A stretch of DNA of 64,000 nt from positions 426,397-490,396 of the forward strand of contig BAABNI010000001.1 in assembly GCA_040365065.1 (NCBI GenBank), in the 5' to 3' direction. This document shows, piece after piece, positions 1-9,603 of the stretch. The stretch's first letter is position 1, and every line of letters starts with the position of its first letter. The stretch is from Pelagadaptatus aseana (GTDB lineage Bacteria > Pseudomonadota > Gammaproteobacteria > Pseudomonadales > Cellvibrionaceae). Position numbers and translations under genes: made by a program. The notes below the pieces were generated by a model. That model searched no databases and was not told where the DNA came from. It worked only from the letters and a program-made list of their open reading frames with translations.

Positions 1-661
1 CCGGTGCCCCAAACATCAGCAGATGATGCTGTCCTGCCGCTGCAATTTCGAGCGCCCGCTTGGCCTGAAGCTGGCCTTTGACTTCACTCAGATCGAGAGT
101 CGCTTGGGCGTCCGGGGCGTAGGCAACCGGCGGATGGGGCAACAGAGGCTGCTGACCAAACAGATGCGCCACCACATCCAACAGCGAGTGACTGCTCAAT
201 ACTTCGGTGGCCTCACATAGGGAGGCCTCCGGGCCATTTTCCGCGCAACAGATCAAGCGCCGCTGCTGCGCGCCACAAGCCTGAGCCGCGGGCAGGATGC
301 CTGCCGTCGGTCGCAGCCCGCCATTGAGGGACAGCTCACCGACAAATTCATAATCCTGCAGCTTTTCCTCGGGCACCTGACCGGATGCCACCAGAATCCC
401 TAGGGCAATCGCCAGATCAAACTGGCCCCCCTGTTTCGGTAGTTCGGCGGGCGCCATATTGATGGTAATGCGCCGTGCCGGAAACTCAAACTGGCTATTG
501 AGGATGGCACTGCGCACCCGGTCGCGACTTTCACGCACGGACGTTTCGGCCATACCCACAATGGACAGCGCCGGCAGGCCATTAGAAAGATGCACTTCCA
601 CCGTAACCAGAGGCGCTTCGATGCCGTAATTGGCGCGGCTATAGACAATGGCCAGTGACAT
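1..661 (-). CDS. comM: ComM/YifB family Mg-chelatase-like AAA+ ATPase, 5' part only
   Basis: Only the first 220 codons lie in the window; the gene runs off the left edge. The ATG at 661 gives MSLAIVYSRANYGIEAP, the usual start of YifB/ComM. The segment covers the N-terminal ChlI-like domain (motifs GMAETSVRESRDRVRSA, INMAPAELPKQG and FDLAIALGIL) and then LSEVKGQLQAKRALEIAAAG. It ends at MFGAPG, the beginning of the Walker A loop. ComM is a hexameric helicase that promotes branch migration during natural transformation in Vibrio and relatives. Many non-competent bacteria also carry it, so its presence does not prove competence. The frame is intact as far as it can be read. Confidence 0.93.
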   Translation of the reverse strand, partial: MSLAIVYSRANYGIEAPLVTVEVHLSNGLPALSIVGMAETSVRESRDRVRSAILNSQFEFPARRITINMAPAELPKQGGQFDLAIALGILVASGQVPEEKLQDYEFVGELSLNGGLRPTAGILPAAQACGAQQRRLICCAENGPEASLCEATEVLSSHSLLDVVAHLFGQQPLLPHPPVAYAPDAQATLDLSEVKGQLQAKRALEIAAAGQHHLLMFGAP

Positions 662-743
662 GGCGATTCCCGATGCTTAAAAATCGAGACAGTCTGACTC
701 TTCAGGCGTCAGACCAACACCAGACACAGGTATGGAAGAATAC

Positions 744-2069
744 CTAAAACCATTGTTTCTCGCGGGGGAAGCGTCGCCACACAATCAGAAGACAAAACAG
801 TAACACCGCGCCCATCGACAACCAGATCAACAGCAGGGCATCACTGAGACTGCCCCCCTGAAAAGTCACCTGATTTTTGATGCCGCCACCAATGCCTCCG
901 GCCAGGGCAATGCCCAGAGTTTCGGCCATCCCTGTGGCAGCAGCCGTTGCCCCCTCTTTGCCGTCACGAGTAGCCAGCATCGCAGCAGTGGCAGCGGCGT
1001 TAAAGGTCAACCCCATGCCAAACCCTCCCAGACACCAAGCCAGATACAGCCAGCCAGGGGAGACAGTAGGAATCAAGGTCAGCAGAATAATGGCCAGCGT
1101 GATCAGCAGTAACAGCAGGCCGATCAACATGGAGCGCTGATGGGAAATGCGCTGGTCGAGCCAGGACTGCCCGAACGAAGCAATCACCCAGGTGAAAGCA
1201 GCACAGGTGAATAACAAGCCCGCCTTGGAGGTAGAAAACCCTCGCTCCTCAATCAGAAACAACGGCATAAAGGTTTCCATACCAAAGAAGGCAAAAAACG
1301 ACAGCCCCAGTAGCACAACCGCAACGGCCAGAGGGCTCCTGAGCTGCAGCCAACCCTCGGGCATCACCCGGTTGAGCGGTGGCCAGATACCCACCAGCGC
1401 CACTGGCAGCAACAGCCACAACCAACCCATCGGCTCGGATACCACCCAGAATATCAACAGCGACCAGCAACCGATTTGCAACGCATTTTTCAGGGAGTCA
1501 TAACAGGGCTGCTGAGGCTCGTAATCCAGCGCTCGCAACTGGGGCACAACCAACAGAGCGATCAATGCCACCAAGGGAATTTGCAGAATAAAGATCCAGC
1601 GCCAGCTGAGATAATCCACCAACAAGCCGCCGACCACCGGTGCCAGCAGGGAGGGCAATAACCAGGCGGAATCGAGCATAGCCACCATCCGTGATTTGAT
1701 TTCAACCGCGGCCAGACGATTGATGACGGAATAAGCCACCGTCCAGACCACACCACCGCCAAGCCCCTGCAGCATTCGTGCGGCAATCAGAGTCTGTAGA
1801 TTCGGTGCCTGAATCGCCAGCCCCAAACCGACACTGAAAATCAGCAGAGCAAAGCCAAAGATGCCACCGGGGCCATGCTGGTCAATCCAGTCGCCAGCCC
1901 ATGCCACTGCCACCAGCGACGTGATCATATAGGCAGCCAATGACAAGCCATACCACTGGGCTCCGCCCAGTTCAGCGACAATATTGGGCAGAGCAATAAC
2001 CAGCACCAGCTCATCAAAAGCATGCAGGGAAACCGCCAGCAGCAAGCCGGCAACCAGGCGTTTACTCAT
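744..2069 (-). CDS. MFS transporter, DHA2/EmrB-QacA-like
   Basis: A 441-residue, very hydrophobic polytopic membrane protein. The N-terminal part has the major facilitator pattern: first helix SKRLVAGLLLAVSLHAFDEL, the DWIDQHGPGGIFG loop between TM2 and TM3, and the ARMLQGLGGGVVWTVAYSVI helix typical of drug:proton antiporters of the DHA2 type. It is shorter than 14-TM EmrB proteins, so a 12-14 TM arrangement is likely. Start: the ATG at 2069 lies 7 nt after the rph stop, which suggests co-transcription with rph; an in-frame TTG 6 nt earlier is less likely. The substrate cannot be read from sequence. Efflux of small organic molecules is an inference from the family. Confidence 0.85.
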   Translation of the reverse strand: MSKRLVAGLLLAVSLHAFDELVLVIALPNIVAELGGAQWYGLSLAAYMITSLVAVAWAGDWIDQHGPGGIFGFALLIFSVGLGLAIQAPNLQTLIAARMLQGLGGGVVWTVAYSVINRLAAVEIKSRMVAMLDSAWLLPSLLAPVVGGLLVDYLSWRWIFILQIPLVALIALLVVPQLRALDYEPQQPCYDSLKNALQIGCWSLLIFWVVSEPMGWLWLLLPVALVGIWPPLNRVMPEGWLQLRSPLAVAVVLLGLSFFAFFGMETFMPLFLIEERGFSTSKAGLLFTCAAFTWVIASFGQSWLDQRISHQRSMLIGLLLLLITLAIILLTLIPTVSPGWLYLAWCLGGFGMGLTFNAAATAAMLATRDGKEGATAAATGMAETLGIALAGGIGGGIKNQVTFQGGSLSDALLLIWLSMGAVLLFCLLIVWRRFPREKQWF

Positions 2070-2076
2070 TACCAAG

Positions 2077-2796
2077 TTATTCGCTCAGCGCCGCTTGCTG
2101 TAACTGATTCAGTTCGGTAATGCCCTGCTTGGCCAACGCCATCATCGAGGCGAATTCGGCTTCAGAGAAAGGCTCCCCCTCAGCAGTACCCTGAATTTCG
2201 ATGATGCCGCCATCGTCGGCCATAACAATATTCATGTCGGTTTCTGCATTGGAATCTTCCGGATAATCCAGATCCAGAACCGCCTCACCCTCATAGATGC
2301 CCACAGAAACCGAAGCAATCATGCGCTTGAGAGGCTCACCGCTGATCCTGTTATTTTGCTTGAGGAAACTGATGGCATCGGCCAGTGCCACACAGGCGCC
2401 GGTAATCGATGCGGTTCGAGTGCCGCCATCGGCCTGAATCACATCGCAATCAATGGTGATGGTGTTATCGCCCAGCTGCTCCAGATCCAGTGCGGCGCGC
2501 AAGGAGCGGCCAATCAGGCGCTGGATTTCCACAGTGCGACCGCCCTGCTTGCCACGTGCGGCTTCGCGGCCCATGCGGGTACCGGTGGAGCGGGGCAGCA
2601 TGCCGTACTCGGCTGTGACCCAACCCTGACCCTGACCGCGCAGAAAGCGAGGCACACCTTCTTCCACAGAAGCGGTGCAGATAACTTTGGTGTTACCAAA
2701 CTCGACCAGAACAGAGCCTTCGGCGTGACAGGTAAAGTTGCGGGTAATACGAACCGGACGAAGCTGTTCCGGTGAACGGCCACTGGGTCTTTGCAT
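2077..2796 (-). CDS. rph: Ribonuclease PH
   Basis: A 239-residue protein with the full RNase PH pattern: N-terminal MQRPSGRSPEQLRPV, then EGSVLVEFGNTKVICTASVE, GWVTAEYGMLPRST and GRSLRAALDL. RNase PH is a phosphate-dependent 3'-5' exoribonuclease that trims tRNA 3' ends; phosphate-binding Arg residues sit in the GRS.R segment. The frame is open upstream to 2883, but the ATG at 2796 with an AAGGA ribosome-binding site 8 nt before it gives the normal family length (E. coli 238). It is divergent from yicC and followed directly by the MFS gene. Confidence 0.97.
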   Translation of the reverse strand: MQRPSGRSPEQLRPVRITRNFTCHAEGSVLVEFGNTKVICTASVEEGVPRFLRGQGQGWVTAEYGMLPRSTGTRMGREAARGKQGGRTVEIQRLIGRSLRAALDLEQLGDNTITIDCDVIQADGGTRTASITGACVALADAISFLKQNNRISGEPLKRMIASVSVGIYEGEAVLDLDYPEDSNAETDMNIVMADDGGIIEIQGTAEGEPFSEAEFASMMALAKQGITELNQLQQAALSE

Positions 2797-2923
2797 AATG
2801 TAAATCCTTGGAGATTGTGCAGGGAGCTTGTCGCTGACAAGAAGATATTGATCTGCCATTATACCCGCCCGACAGATGTCCACATAATTTTAACGACTTT
2901 ATTGAATCAGGATACCCGACTCC

Positions 2924-3793
2924 ATGCCAAGCAGTATGACCGGATTTTCCCGCCAGGAGGCTCAGCTCTCTGGTGCCTCCATTAGCTGGGAAGTGCGCAG
3001 TGTTAACCACCGCTATCTGGAACCCAATTTTCGCCTGCCCGACATTGCTCGCGAACTGGAGCCCCAGCTACGCAATGAACTGCGCAAAGCCCTGTCTCGT
3101 GGCAAACTGGAAGTCGCATTCAATTACCAGCTGCAGCAACAGGGCAGCAGCTCGGAACTGGCCCTGAACCAACCTTTGGTAGCACAACTGGCCAAGGCTT
3201 CCGAACAGCTGAGCCAAAGCCTCAGCAACCCGGCCCAAATCAATCCGGTCGACTTGCTGCGCTGGCCCGGGGTGATCGTGGAGCAGGAACTGGATCGCGA
3301 CGAGTTGCTGGATCAGGCCCTGAGTCTGTTCAAGCACACGCTCAAGGGGCTGCTGGAGCACCGCCAGCGCGAAGGCACCGAGTTGCAGCACCTGATCGAG
3401 CAGCGTCTTGACGGCATCTCCGAGCAGGTCGTTATTATTCGTGAAAAATTACCTGCCATTTTGCAGGCCCAGAAAGATCGCCTTCGCGACAAGCTCAATG
3501 AACTGCAAGCGGAAATCGACAGCGAACGATTGGAACAGGAAATGGTCTATCTGGCCCAGAAATCCGACGTGGATGAAGAGCTGGACCGGCTCGACACCCA
3601 CATCACCGAAGTGCGCCGCACCCTGAAGCAGAAGGGGGCCATAGGCCGGCGTCTCGACTTTCTGATGCAGGAACTCAACCGCGAGGCCAATACCCTGTCA
3701 TCGAAGTCCATCGTGGTAGACACCACCCAGGCTGCCGTGGAAATCAAAGTTCTGATTGAACAGATGCGCGAGCAGATTCAAAATATTGAGTAA
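2924..3793 (+). CDS. yicC: YicC family endoribonuclease
   Basis: A 289-residue protein beginning MPSSMTGFSRQEA, the YicC N-terminus. It contains WEVRSVNHRYLEPNFRLP and the C-terminal DUF1732 region (RRLDFLMQELNREANT followed by an Ile/Glu-rich end). In E. coli YicC has been shown to be an endoribonuclease that targets small RNAs. The gene is divergent from rph across 127 nt and lies just upstream of gmk, an arrangement common in gammaproteobacteria. The central part is rich in Gln, Glu and Leu and is probably coiled coil. Confidence 0.93.
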   Translation: MPSSMTGFSRQEAQLSGASISWEVRSVNHRYLEPNFRLPDIARELEPQLRNELRKALSRGKLEVAFNYQLQQQGSSSELALNQPLVAQLAKASEQLSQSLSNPAQINPVDLLRWPGVIVEQELDRDELLDQALSLFKHTLKGLLEHRQREGTELQHLIEQRLDGISEQVVIIREKLPAILQAQKDRLRDKLNELQAEIDSERLEQEMVYLAQKSDVDEELDRLDTHITEVRRTLKQKGAIGRRLDFLMQELNREANTLSSKSIVVDTTQAAVEIKVLIEQMREQIQNIE

Positions 3794-3844
3794 TCCCTTT
3801 CCGGGACAACCACTAAAGAGTGAAACAAGGCTGCAGTAATTGAT

Positions 3845-4462
3845 ATGAGCTCACTAGGCACCCTCTATACCGTCTCCGCACCCTCGGGTGCCGGCAAAAC
3901 CAGTCTGGTCAAAGCGCTGATCGACAACCTCGATGGCGTTCAGGTGTCCATCTCCCACACCACCCGCGCCATGCGTCCCGGTGAGGCCGATGGCATCAAC
4001 TACCATTTTACTGAGCGCGAGACCTTTCTCGCCATGGCCAAAGACAACGCTTTTCTGGAATACGCCGAGGTATTTGGCAACCTTTATGGCACCTCCACTC
4101 AGTGGGTCAAAGATACTCTGGCTGGCGGTACCGATGTGATCCTGGAAATCGACTGGCAGGGCGCGCAGCAGGTGCGCAAACTGATTCCTGAGGCCATCAG
4201 TATTTTTATCCTGCCCCCATCGCGCGAGGAGTTGCGCCGACGCCTGACCGGTCGCGGCCAGGACGATGAAGCGGTGATCAATGGCCGAATGCAGGAAGCC
4301 ATCAGCGAAATGTCACACTATGTGGAAGGCCAGTTTATCGTCATTAATGATGACTTTGATCAGGCTCTGCAAGACTTCCGGTCCATCCTCCTCAGTCAGC
4401 GTACTGCGCTGCAAAACCAACAGCAGAGGCACAAGGAATTACTGGCAGAGCTATTGTCCTGA
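3845..4462 (+). CDS. gmk: Guanylate kinase
   Basis: A 205-residue guanylate kinase (ATP + GMP to ADP + GDP), essential for guanine nucleotide supply. Motifs: P-loop SAPSGAGKTSL near residue 12, the GMP-binding segment SHTTRAMRPGEADG.NYHF, the E-Y-A-E-V-F-G-N-YG motif, and EIDWQGAQQVR. Its length is normal. It sits between yicC and rpoZ-spoT, linking GDP/GTP synthesis with (p)ppGpp metabolism in position and probably in transcription. Confidence 0.97.
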   Translation: MSSLGTLYTVSAPSGAGKTSLVKALIDNLDGVQVSISHTTRAMRPGEADGINYHFTERETFLAMAKDNAFLEYAEVFGNLYGTSTQWVKDTLAGGTDVILEIDWQGAQQVRKLIPEAISIFILPPSREELRRRLTGRGQDDEAVINGRMQEAISEMSHYVEGQFIVINDDFDQALQDFRSILLSQRTALQNQQQRHKELLAELLS

Positions 4463-4626
4463 CTGGTTGTTTTGCGTACACTGGCCGGCCTTTAAAAATA
4501 GGCCCCAAATGGCTGATTTCTTAGTGAAATTATCCGCTGTGACTGCAATACTGTTGGGCAATGGCCTGTTTCGAGCGATTTGACGCTCACCCCGCTTTAT
4601 ATTTTTTATGAAAGGCTTGAATTTTT

Positions 4627-4884
4627 ATGGCACGCATTACCGTTGAAGACTGTCTGGACTTTGTAGATAACCGCTTTGAGCTGGTGCTGGTGAGTAGCAA
4701 GCGCGCTCGTCAGATCGCCGTAGGTGGCAAAGACCCGATGGTAGAAGAAGAGAACGACAAGCCAACCGTGATCGCCCTGCGCGAAATCGAGGAAGGTCTG
4801 GTCAACGCCAGCATCCTGACCCAGAAGGAAGAGCCTGAAGAATTTGAAAACGTTGTTCTCGACGACGCCGCTCCTCAGCTCTGA
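4627..4884 (+). CDS. rpoZ: DNA-directed RNA polymerase omega subunit
   Basis: An 85-residue omega subunit: MARITVEDCLDFVDNRFELV, the SSKRARQIA motif and KPTVIALREI. Omega helps beta-prime fold and forms one of the ppGpp-binding sites on RNA polymerase. It is located 33 nt before spoT, as in most gammaproteobacteria. A 164-nt gap separates it from gmk; that gap could hold a promoter, but I could not identify convincing -35/-10 boxes. Confidence 0.97.
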   Translation: MARITVEDCLDFVDNRFELVLVSSKRARQIAVGGKDPMVEEENDKPTVIALREIEEGLVNASILTQKEEPEEFENVVLDDAAPQL

Positions 4885-4917
4885 TTCCTCAACTAGTTAG
4901 GGGGATGGCAACACAGC

Positions 4918-7032
4918 ATGCAATCGCTTGAGTCACTGAGCCACCGGCTCTCCTCCTATCTGGCACCCTCCCAGATCAATCGCGTCAAGCGCGCTTATTT
5001 TTACGCCGAGCAGGCCCACGATGGGCAGATGCGTCGTAGCGGCGAACCCTACGTAACCCATCCTCTGGAAGTCGCCAACATTCTGGCCGGCATGCACATG
5101 GATCATCAGAGCCTGATGGCCGCCATGCTACACGATGTGATCGAAGACACCACCGTTCCCAAGGAGGCCATCGCCAAACAGTTTGGCGAAACCGTGGCCG
5201 AGCTGGTCGATGGCGTCAGCAAACTGACCCAGTTCGAGTTCGAATCTCAGGCCGAGAAACAGGCGGAAAATTTCCAGAAAATGGCGCTGGCCATGGCCAA
5301 AGACATCCGCGTCATTCTGGTGAAGCTGGCCGATCGCCTGCACAACATGCGCACTCTGGGCGCCTTGCGCCCGGAAAAGAAACGCCGCATCGCCAAGGAA
5401 ACCCTCGAAATCTACGCCCCCATCGCTCAGCGTCTGGGCATGAACAACGTGCGACTGGAGCTGGAAAATCGCGGCTTTTCCGCCATGTACCCGCTGCGTT
5501 GTGAGCGCTTGCAAACTGCCCTGAAGGCGGCGCGAGGCAACCGCAAAGAGCTGGTGGAAAAAATCCAGAGCGCCATTGAGCTGCGTCTGGAGCAGGAAAA
5601 CATCAACGCTCTGGTGATCGGACGGGAAAAGCACCTCTACAGCATTTACAAAAAAATGCGTAATAAGAAGAAGTCCTTTAAAGAAATCATGGACGTCTAT
5701 GCGTTTCGCATTATTGTCGACAATGTGGACAGCTGTTATCGGGTACTGGGTGCCGTGCACAACCTCTACAAGCCGGTGATTGGCGAATTCAAAGACTACA
5801 TTGCCATCCCCAAAACCAATGGCTACCAATCCCTGCACACGGTGCTGGTCGGTATGCACGGCGTACCCATCGAAGTGCAAATCCGCACCAAGGATATGGA
5901 CGAGATGGCCAACTCCGGGATTGCCGCCCACTGGCTCTACAAAAGCGAAACTCCGGACGACACCCCAACCGGCAGTCACGCCCGCGCCCGTCAGTGGATT
6001 CAAGGGTTGCTGGAAATGCAGCAGCGCGCCGGTGATTCGCTGGAATTTATCGAGAACGTCAAGATCGATCTGTTCCCGGATGAAATTTACGTCTTTACCC
6101 CCAAAGGCAAGATCATTGAGCTGCCCGCCGGCGCCACCGCGGTAGACTTTGCCTATACGGTGCACACCGATGTCGGTAACCGCTGTGTTGCCTGTAAGAT
6201 CAATGATCGTCTGGCCCCCTTATCGCAGCCACTGCAGAGCGGCCAGAAAGTCAAAGTGATTACCACGCCGGGAGCCCAGCCCAATCCCAACTGGCTCAAT
6301 TTTGTCACCACCGCCAAGGCGCGCAGCAGTATCCGCCACTTCCTCAAAAACCAGCGTCACCAGCACTCGGTTGAGCTGGGCCAGCGCATGCTGGAGCGGG
6401 CACTGCAAGAGCGCAAAATCGATTTTGACAAACTCAGTGAAGACGAGATTCAGCACCTGATCGACACCGCTAACGCACCGTCACTGGAGGCGCTGCTGGA
6501 AGACATTGGTCTGGGCAATCGGATTGCTCATGCGGTGGCGAAAATTCTGGGTGAGGACTCTGGAGAAGAAACCAACCAGAGCATCTATTCGCCCGTGATG
6601 ATCGACTCTTCCGATGGCGTGATGGTGAGCTTTGCCCGCTGCTGCCGTCCCATCCCCGGCGACCCGATTATTGGCCATATCAGCCCGGGTAAAGGTCTGG
6701 TTATCCATCGCGATGGCTGTCGTAATGTCACCGAAATTCGCAATAATCCCGAGAAGGTCAGCCTGGTCAACTGGGCACCCACGGTAACCGGCGAGTTTCT
6801 GGTGGACATTCGTGCCGAAGTGGCCTCCGAACGGGGCATCATTGCCACCTTGGCAACCCGGATTGCCAGTCAGGGGGCCAGTATCGATAACATTCGCGTC
6901 GACGAACGGGATGCATACAACAGTGTGATTCAGTTGACCATTGGCGTGCACAACCGCGTTCATCTGGCCAATATCTTCCGCAGCGTGCGCTCCATGCGCA
7001 ACGTCATCAGCGTGACCCGCAACAAAAATTAA
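4918..7032 (+). CDS. spoT: Bifunctional (p)ppGpp synthetase/hydrolase SpoT
   Basis: A 704-residue Rel/Spo protein. In order: an N-terminal HD hydrolase domain with an intact metal motif (AAMLHDVIEDT near residue 70), the synthetase domain (GREKHLYSIYKKM, then EFKDYIAIPKTNGYQSLHT), a TGS domain (DEIYVFTPKGKIIELPAGAT) near residue 385, and a C-terminal ACT domain ending at VISVTRNKN. The intact HD motif supports hydrolase activity, so this is SpoT rather than RelA. It is preceded by rpoZ and followed 26 nt later by ridA. Confidence 0.97.
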   Translation: MQSLESLSHRLSSYLAPSQINRVKRAYFYAEQAHDGQMRRSGEPYVTHPLEVANILAGMHMDHQSLMAAMLHDVIEDTTVPKEAIAKQFGETVAELVDGVSKLTQFEFESQAEKQAENFQKMALAMAKDIRVILVKLADRLHNMRTLGALRPEKKRRIAKETLEIYAPIAQRLGMNNVRLELENRGFSAMYPLRCERLQTALKAARGNRKELVEKIQSAIELRLEQENINALVIGREKHLYSIYKKMRNKKKSFKEIMDVYAFRIIVDNVDSCYRVLGAVHNLYKPVIGEFKDYIAIPKTNGYQSLHTVLVGMHGVPIEVQIRTKDMDEMANSGIAAHWLYKSETPDDTPTGSHARARQWIQGLLEMQQRAGDSLEFIENVKIDLFPDEIYVFTPKGKIIELPAGATAVDFAYTVHTDVGNRCVACKINDRLAPLSQPLQSGQKVKVITTPGAQPNPNWLNFVTTAKARSSIRHFLKNQRHQHSVELGQRMLERALQERKIDFDKLSEDEIQHLIDTANAPSLEALLEDIGLGNRIAHAVAKILGEDSGEETNQSIYSPVMIDSSDGVMVSFARCCRPIPGDPIIGHISPGKGLVIHRDGCRNVTEIRNNPEKVSLVNWAPTVTGEFLVDIRAEVASERGIIATLATRIASQGASIDNIRVDERDAYNSVIQLTIGVHNRVHLANIFRSVRSMRNVISVTRNKN

Positions 7033-7058
7033 TTCAGCAATCCGATAACGGAGGCACC

Positions 7059-7442
7059 GTGACCAATAAAGCCATCATTCAAACCAACGGCGCCCCGGAA
7101 GCCATTGGGACCTACTCTCAAGCCGTCAAAGTCAATAATACCGTCTACCTGTCAGGCCAGATTCCTCTGGACCCGGCATCCATGACGCTGGTGCAAGGGG
7201 ATTTTGCCGATCAGGCTCACCAGGTGTTTAAAAACCTGCAAGCCGTTTGTGAGGCAGCGGGCGGCAGTCTGGCCGACATCGTCAAACTTAATATTTTTAT
7301 GACCGATCTGGGTAACTTTCCCGTGATCAACGATGTCATGGCGCAGTATTTTGAACAACCCTATCCCGCCCGGGCTGCAGTCGGGGTCAAACAATTGCCC
7401 AAAGACGCTCAGGTTGAAGCTGACGGAATCATGGTAATTTAG
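7059..7442 (+). CDS. ridA: RidA family reactive enamine/imine deaminase
   Basis: A 127-residue RidA (YjgF/UK114) protein that hydrolyses reactive 2-aminoacrylate-type enamines. Conserved family residues are visible: GTYSQAVKV, the SGQIPLDP loop, and YPARAAVGVKQLPKDAQVE with the substrate-binding Arg and late Glu. The start is a GTG at 7059 with GGAG placed 5 nt before it. The stop codon overlaps the phoR stop by 4 nt on the opposite strand, so the two genes converge with no intergenic terminator. Confidence 0.95.
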   Translation: MTNKAIIQTNGAPEAIGTYSQAVKVNNTVYLSGQIPLDPASMTLVQGDFADQAHQVFKNLQAVCEAAGGSLADIVKLNIFMTDLGNFPVINDVMAQYFEQPYPARAAVGVKQLPKDAQVEADGIMVI

Positions 7443-8725
7443 AAGGGTTCAACCGACGCAAAAATACAGGTAAAGGTACTGCCCCTGCCGACTTTACTAT
7501 CAATTTCCAGCTCGGCATTGTGGCGGGTGAGAATGTGTTTGACGATGGCCAGACCCAAGCCAGTACCCCCAGTTTGGGAATTGTGGCTGTCATCGGCGCG
7601 ATAAAAGCGCTCGGTAAGACGTGGCAGGTGCACCGGATCAATGCCCTCACCCCGGTCGATAAAGCTGACATGCACCTTGTTGTTTTTAATTCTGGCTGAC
7701 ACTTTGATTTCGGTACCCGGTTCGGAGTACTTGACCGCATTGGTGATCAGATTGGTGAACGCGCTGCGCAGCTCTTTTTTATAACCATCAATTTGCAGCG
7801 CCGGATCACACTCCAGTTTGAAGCTGTGGTTTTTGTCACCGCTGACGAGTTCACCTTCCTCGACCACTTTTTCCAGCATGCGTTGTAGCCTGATGCTGGT
7901 CTTGGGCTCCTGATTGTCTTTCGATTCCAGTTTGGAAAGGGACAGCAGATCGACGATCAGATCGGACATGCGATTGGCTTGCTGCTCCATCTGTGCAAGT
8001 GGCTTCTCCCAGGGTTTGGGACAGGCATCTGAGTATTTAAGGGTTTCGATATAGCCTTTGAGCACCGTCAGCGGGGTACGCAATTCATGGGACGCGTTGG
8101 CCACGAAGTCTTTTCGCACCTGTTGTAGCTTCTGTAACCGGGTAATATCGCGAATCACAATGGCCGCCTCACCCTGACCAAAGCGGTTGACCTGCAGTTG
8201 CAAAAATGTGGATTCCGAGCGCGGCGCCGGAAGCTCCAGCGGCTCGTCGTAGTCGCCAGATTCAAAGTATTCGATAAAACTGGGGTGCCGCAAAAAATTA
8301 ACCAGTGGACTGCCGTATTCCCGAGCCCTGAGCCCCAGCATGCGGCGGGCAGCGGGGTTGAACATATCAATATTGCCGTTTGCATCGAGCAGGACAATGC
8401 CATTGTGAAGTGAATCGGTGACTTCCCGGGTGCGACTGATCACGGCCTGCAGACGATTGCGCTCGCGCTTTTGATGATTTTGCAGGCGCACGATGCTGTC
8501 GACGATTTCGCCCCAGATACCCTCGAAATCGGGTGGCGGATTCTGACTGTGCTTAAGCCACAAATCCAGTTGGCGGATCCTCCACAGGGTCCAGGCCATG
8601 TAGATACCACCGCAGAGAATCAAGGTCCATTCCAGCTGCCCATTGATCAGTCCAAAGGCAATACTGAGCAGAGTTAATAATATGACCCGCCGAAATTCAG
8701 CGGGAAAGCCTCTGTTTAATTCCAT
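7439..8725 (-). CDS. phoR: Phosphate regulon sensor histidine kinase PhoR
   Basis: A 428-residue membrane histidine kinase. Two hydrophobic segments lie at residues about 14-48, followed by a cytoplasmic charged linker, a PAS domain (GIVLLDANGNIDMFNPAARRML near 110-130), and a HisKA domain with phospho-acceptor His213 in NASHELRTPLT. The HATPase domain has its N box (NLITNAVKYS), G1 (DRGEGID) and G2 (GTGLGLAI). PhoR phosphorylates PhoB when phosphate is scarce, under control of PstSCAB-PhoU, which lies at 30-36 kb here. It is encoded 120 nt downstream of phoB, and its start is the ATG at 8725. Confidence 0.95.
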   Translation of the reverse strand: MELNRGFPAEFRRVILLTLLSIAFGLINGQLEWTLILCGGIYMAWTLWRIRQLDLWLKHSQNPPPDFEGIWGEIVDSIVRLQNHQKRERNRLQAVISRTREVTDSLHNGIVLLDANGNIDMFNPAARRMLGLRAREYGSPLVNFLRHPSFIEYFESGDYDEPLELPAPRSESTFLQLQVNRFGQGEAAIVIRDITRLQKLQQVRKDFVANASHELRTPLTVLKGYIETLKYSDACPKPWEKPLAQMEQQANRMSDLIVDLLSLSKLESKDNQEPKTSIRLQRMLEKVVEEGELVSGDKNHSFKLECDPALQIDGYKKELRSAFTNLITNAVKYSEPGTEIKVSARIKNNKVHVSFIDRGEGIDPVHLPRLTERFYRADDSHNSQTGGTGLGLAIVKHILTRHNAELEIDSKVGRGSTFTCIFASVEPF

Positions 8726-8845
8726 TCTCTGCTGTGTTCCTGATATCAGACTGGCAGTTATTTTAGTCCGCTATGGCCTGTTATCGCTAATTAGATTTTG
8801 GTGGAACATGATTTGCGTCAATCGACCAGAAATCAGAGTGATCAA

Positions 8846-9556
8846 TCAAACTACGGGGGCCGCCGCCGGCTGAGTCGAAAAGCGGTAACCCGCTCCCCTT
8901 ACCGTTTGCACATACTGATCACAACCTTCAGGCTGCAGGGCTTTGCGCAAGCGGCGGATGTGCACATCCACGGTGCGCTCTTCCACGTAGACATTGCCAC
9001 CCCAGACGTGATCGAGCAGCTGACCCCGGCTGTAGACCCGCTCCTGATGGGCCATAAAGAACTCCAGCAGGCGATACTCCGTGGGCCCCATGGCTATGGA
9101 TGTTCCGGCAATACTGACCCGGTGACTGACCGGGTCAAGCAGCAGATTGCCCACCTGGCAGGGCTCACCCTGAGACGAGCTGCCAGCACGGCGCAAAACC
9201 GCCTTGAGTCGTGCGGTTAATTCCCGTGGGGAAAAAGGTTTGGTGATGTAATCATCCGCGCCCACTTCCAGACCCTGAACCTTGTTGTCCTCTTCACCCT
9301 TGGCCGTCAGCATGATGATGGGGATGTCGGCGGTCAGGTCGTCCTTTTTGAGCCTGCGAGCCAATTCGATGCCATTGGTACCGGGCATCATCCAATCCAG
9401 CAGAATCAAATCCGGCTTGTGATCCACAATCAGACTGTGCGCATCCTGAGCGTTGTCGGCTTCCAGACATTGGTAATCGGCCATTTCCAAGGCCAGACGC
9501 AACATATCGCGAATAGGGGCCTCGTCGTCCACGATTAAAATGGTCTTGTCAGACAT
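8846..9556 (-). CDS. phoB: Phosphate regulon response regulator PhoB
   Basis: A 236-residue OmpR-type regulator. The receiver domain has Asp54 in LILLDWMMPGTNGIE and Lys in ITKPFSPREL. A C-terminal winged helix follows (GPTEYRLLEFFMAHQERVYS, VEERTVDVHIRRLRKAL). Phosphorylated PhoB binds Pho boxes. The ATG at 9556 is preferred to an in-frame GTG 9 nt upstream because GGGTGAGG lies at ribosome-binding-site distance and the family normally starts close to the receiver. A three-repeat Pho box lies 48 nt upstream, so autoregulation is likely. Confidence 0.96.
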   Translation of the reverse strand: MSDKTILIVDDEAPIRDMLRLALEMADYQCLEADNAQDAHSLIVDHKPDLILLDWMMPGTNGIELARRLKKDDLTADIPIIMLTAKGEEDNKVQGLEVGADDYITKPFSPRELTARLKAVLRRAGSSSQGEPCQVGNLLLDPVSHRVSIAGTSIAMGPTEYRLLEFFMAHQERVYSRGQLLDHVWGGNVYVEERTVDVHIRRLRKALQPEGCDQYVQTVRGAGYRFSTQPAAAPVV

Positions 9557-9603
9557 AAACCTCACCCTGTATCCATTCTCAACTAAAACTAGCTTCGCAT
9601 TAG

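Noticed and set aside
4463..4626. Dedicated promoter for rpoZ-spoT
   Set aside because: A TTGACG and a TATATT are present but only 11 bp apart, which does not fit a sigma-70 promoter.
5128..6165. A 345-codon minus-strand frame inside spoT
   Set aside because: Antisense to a fully conserved spoT; no supporting start signals.
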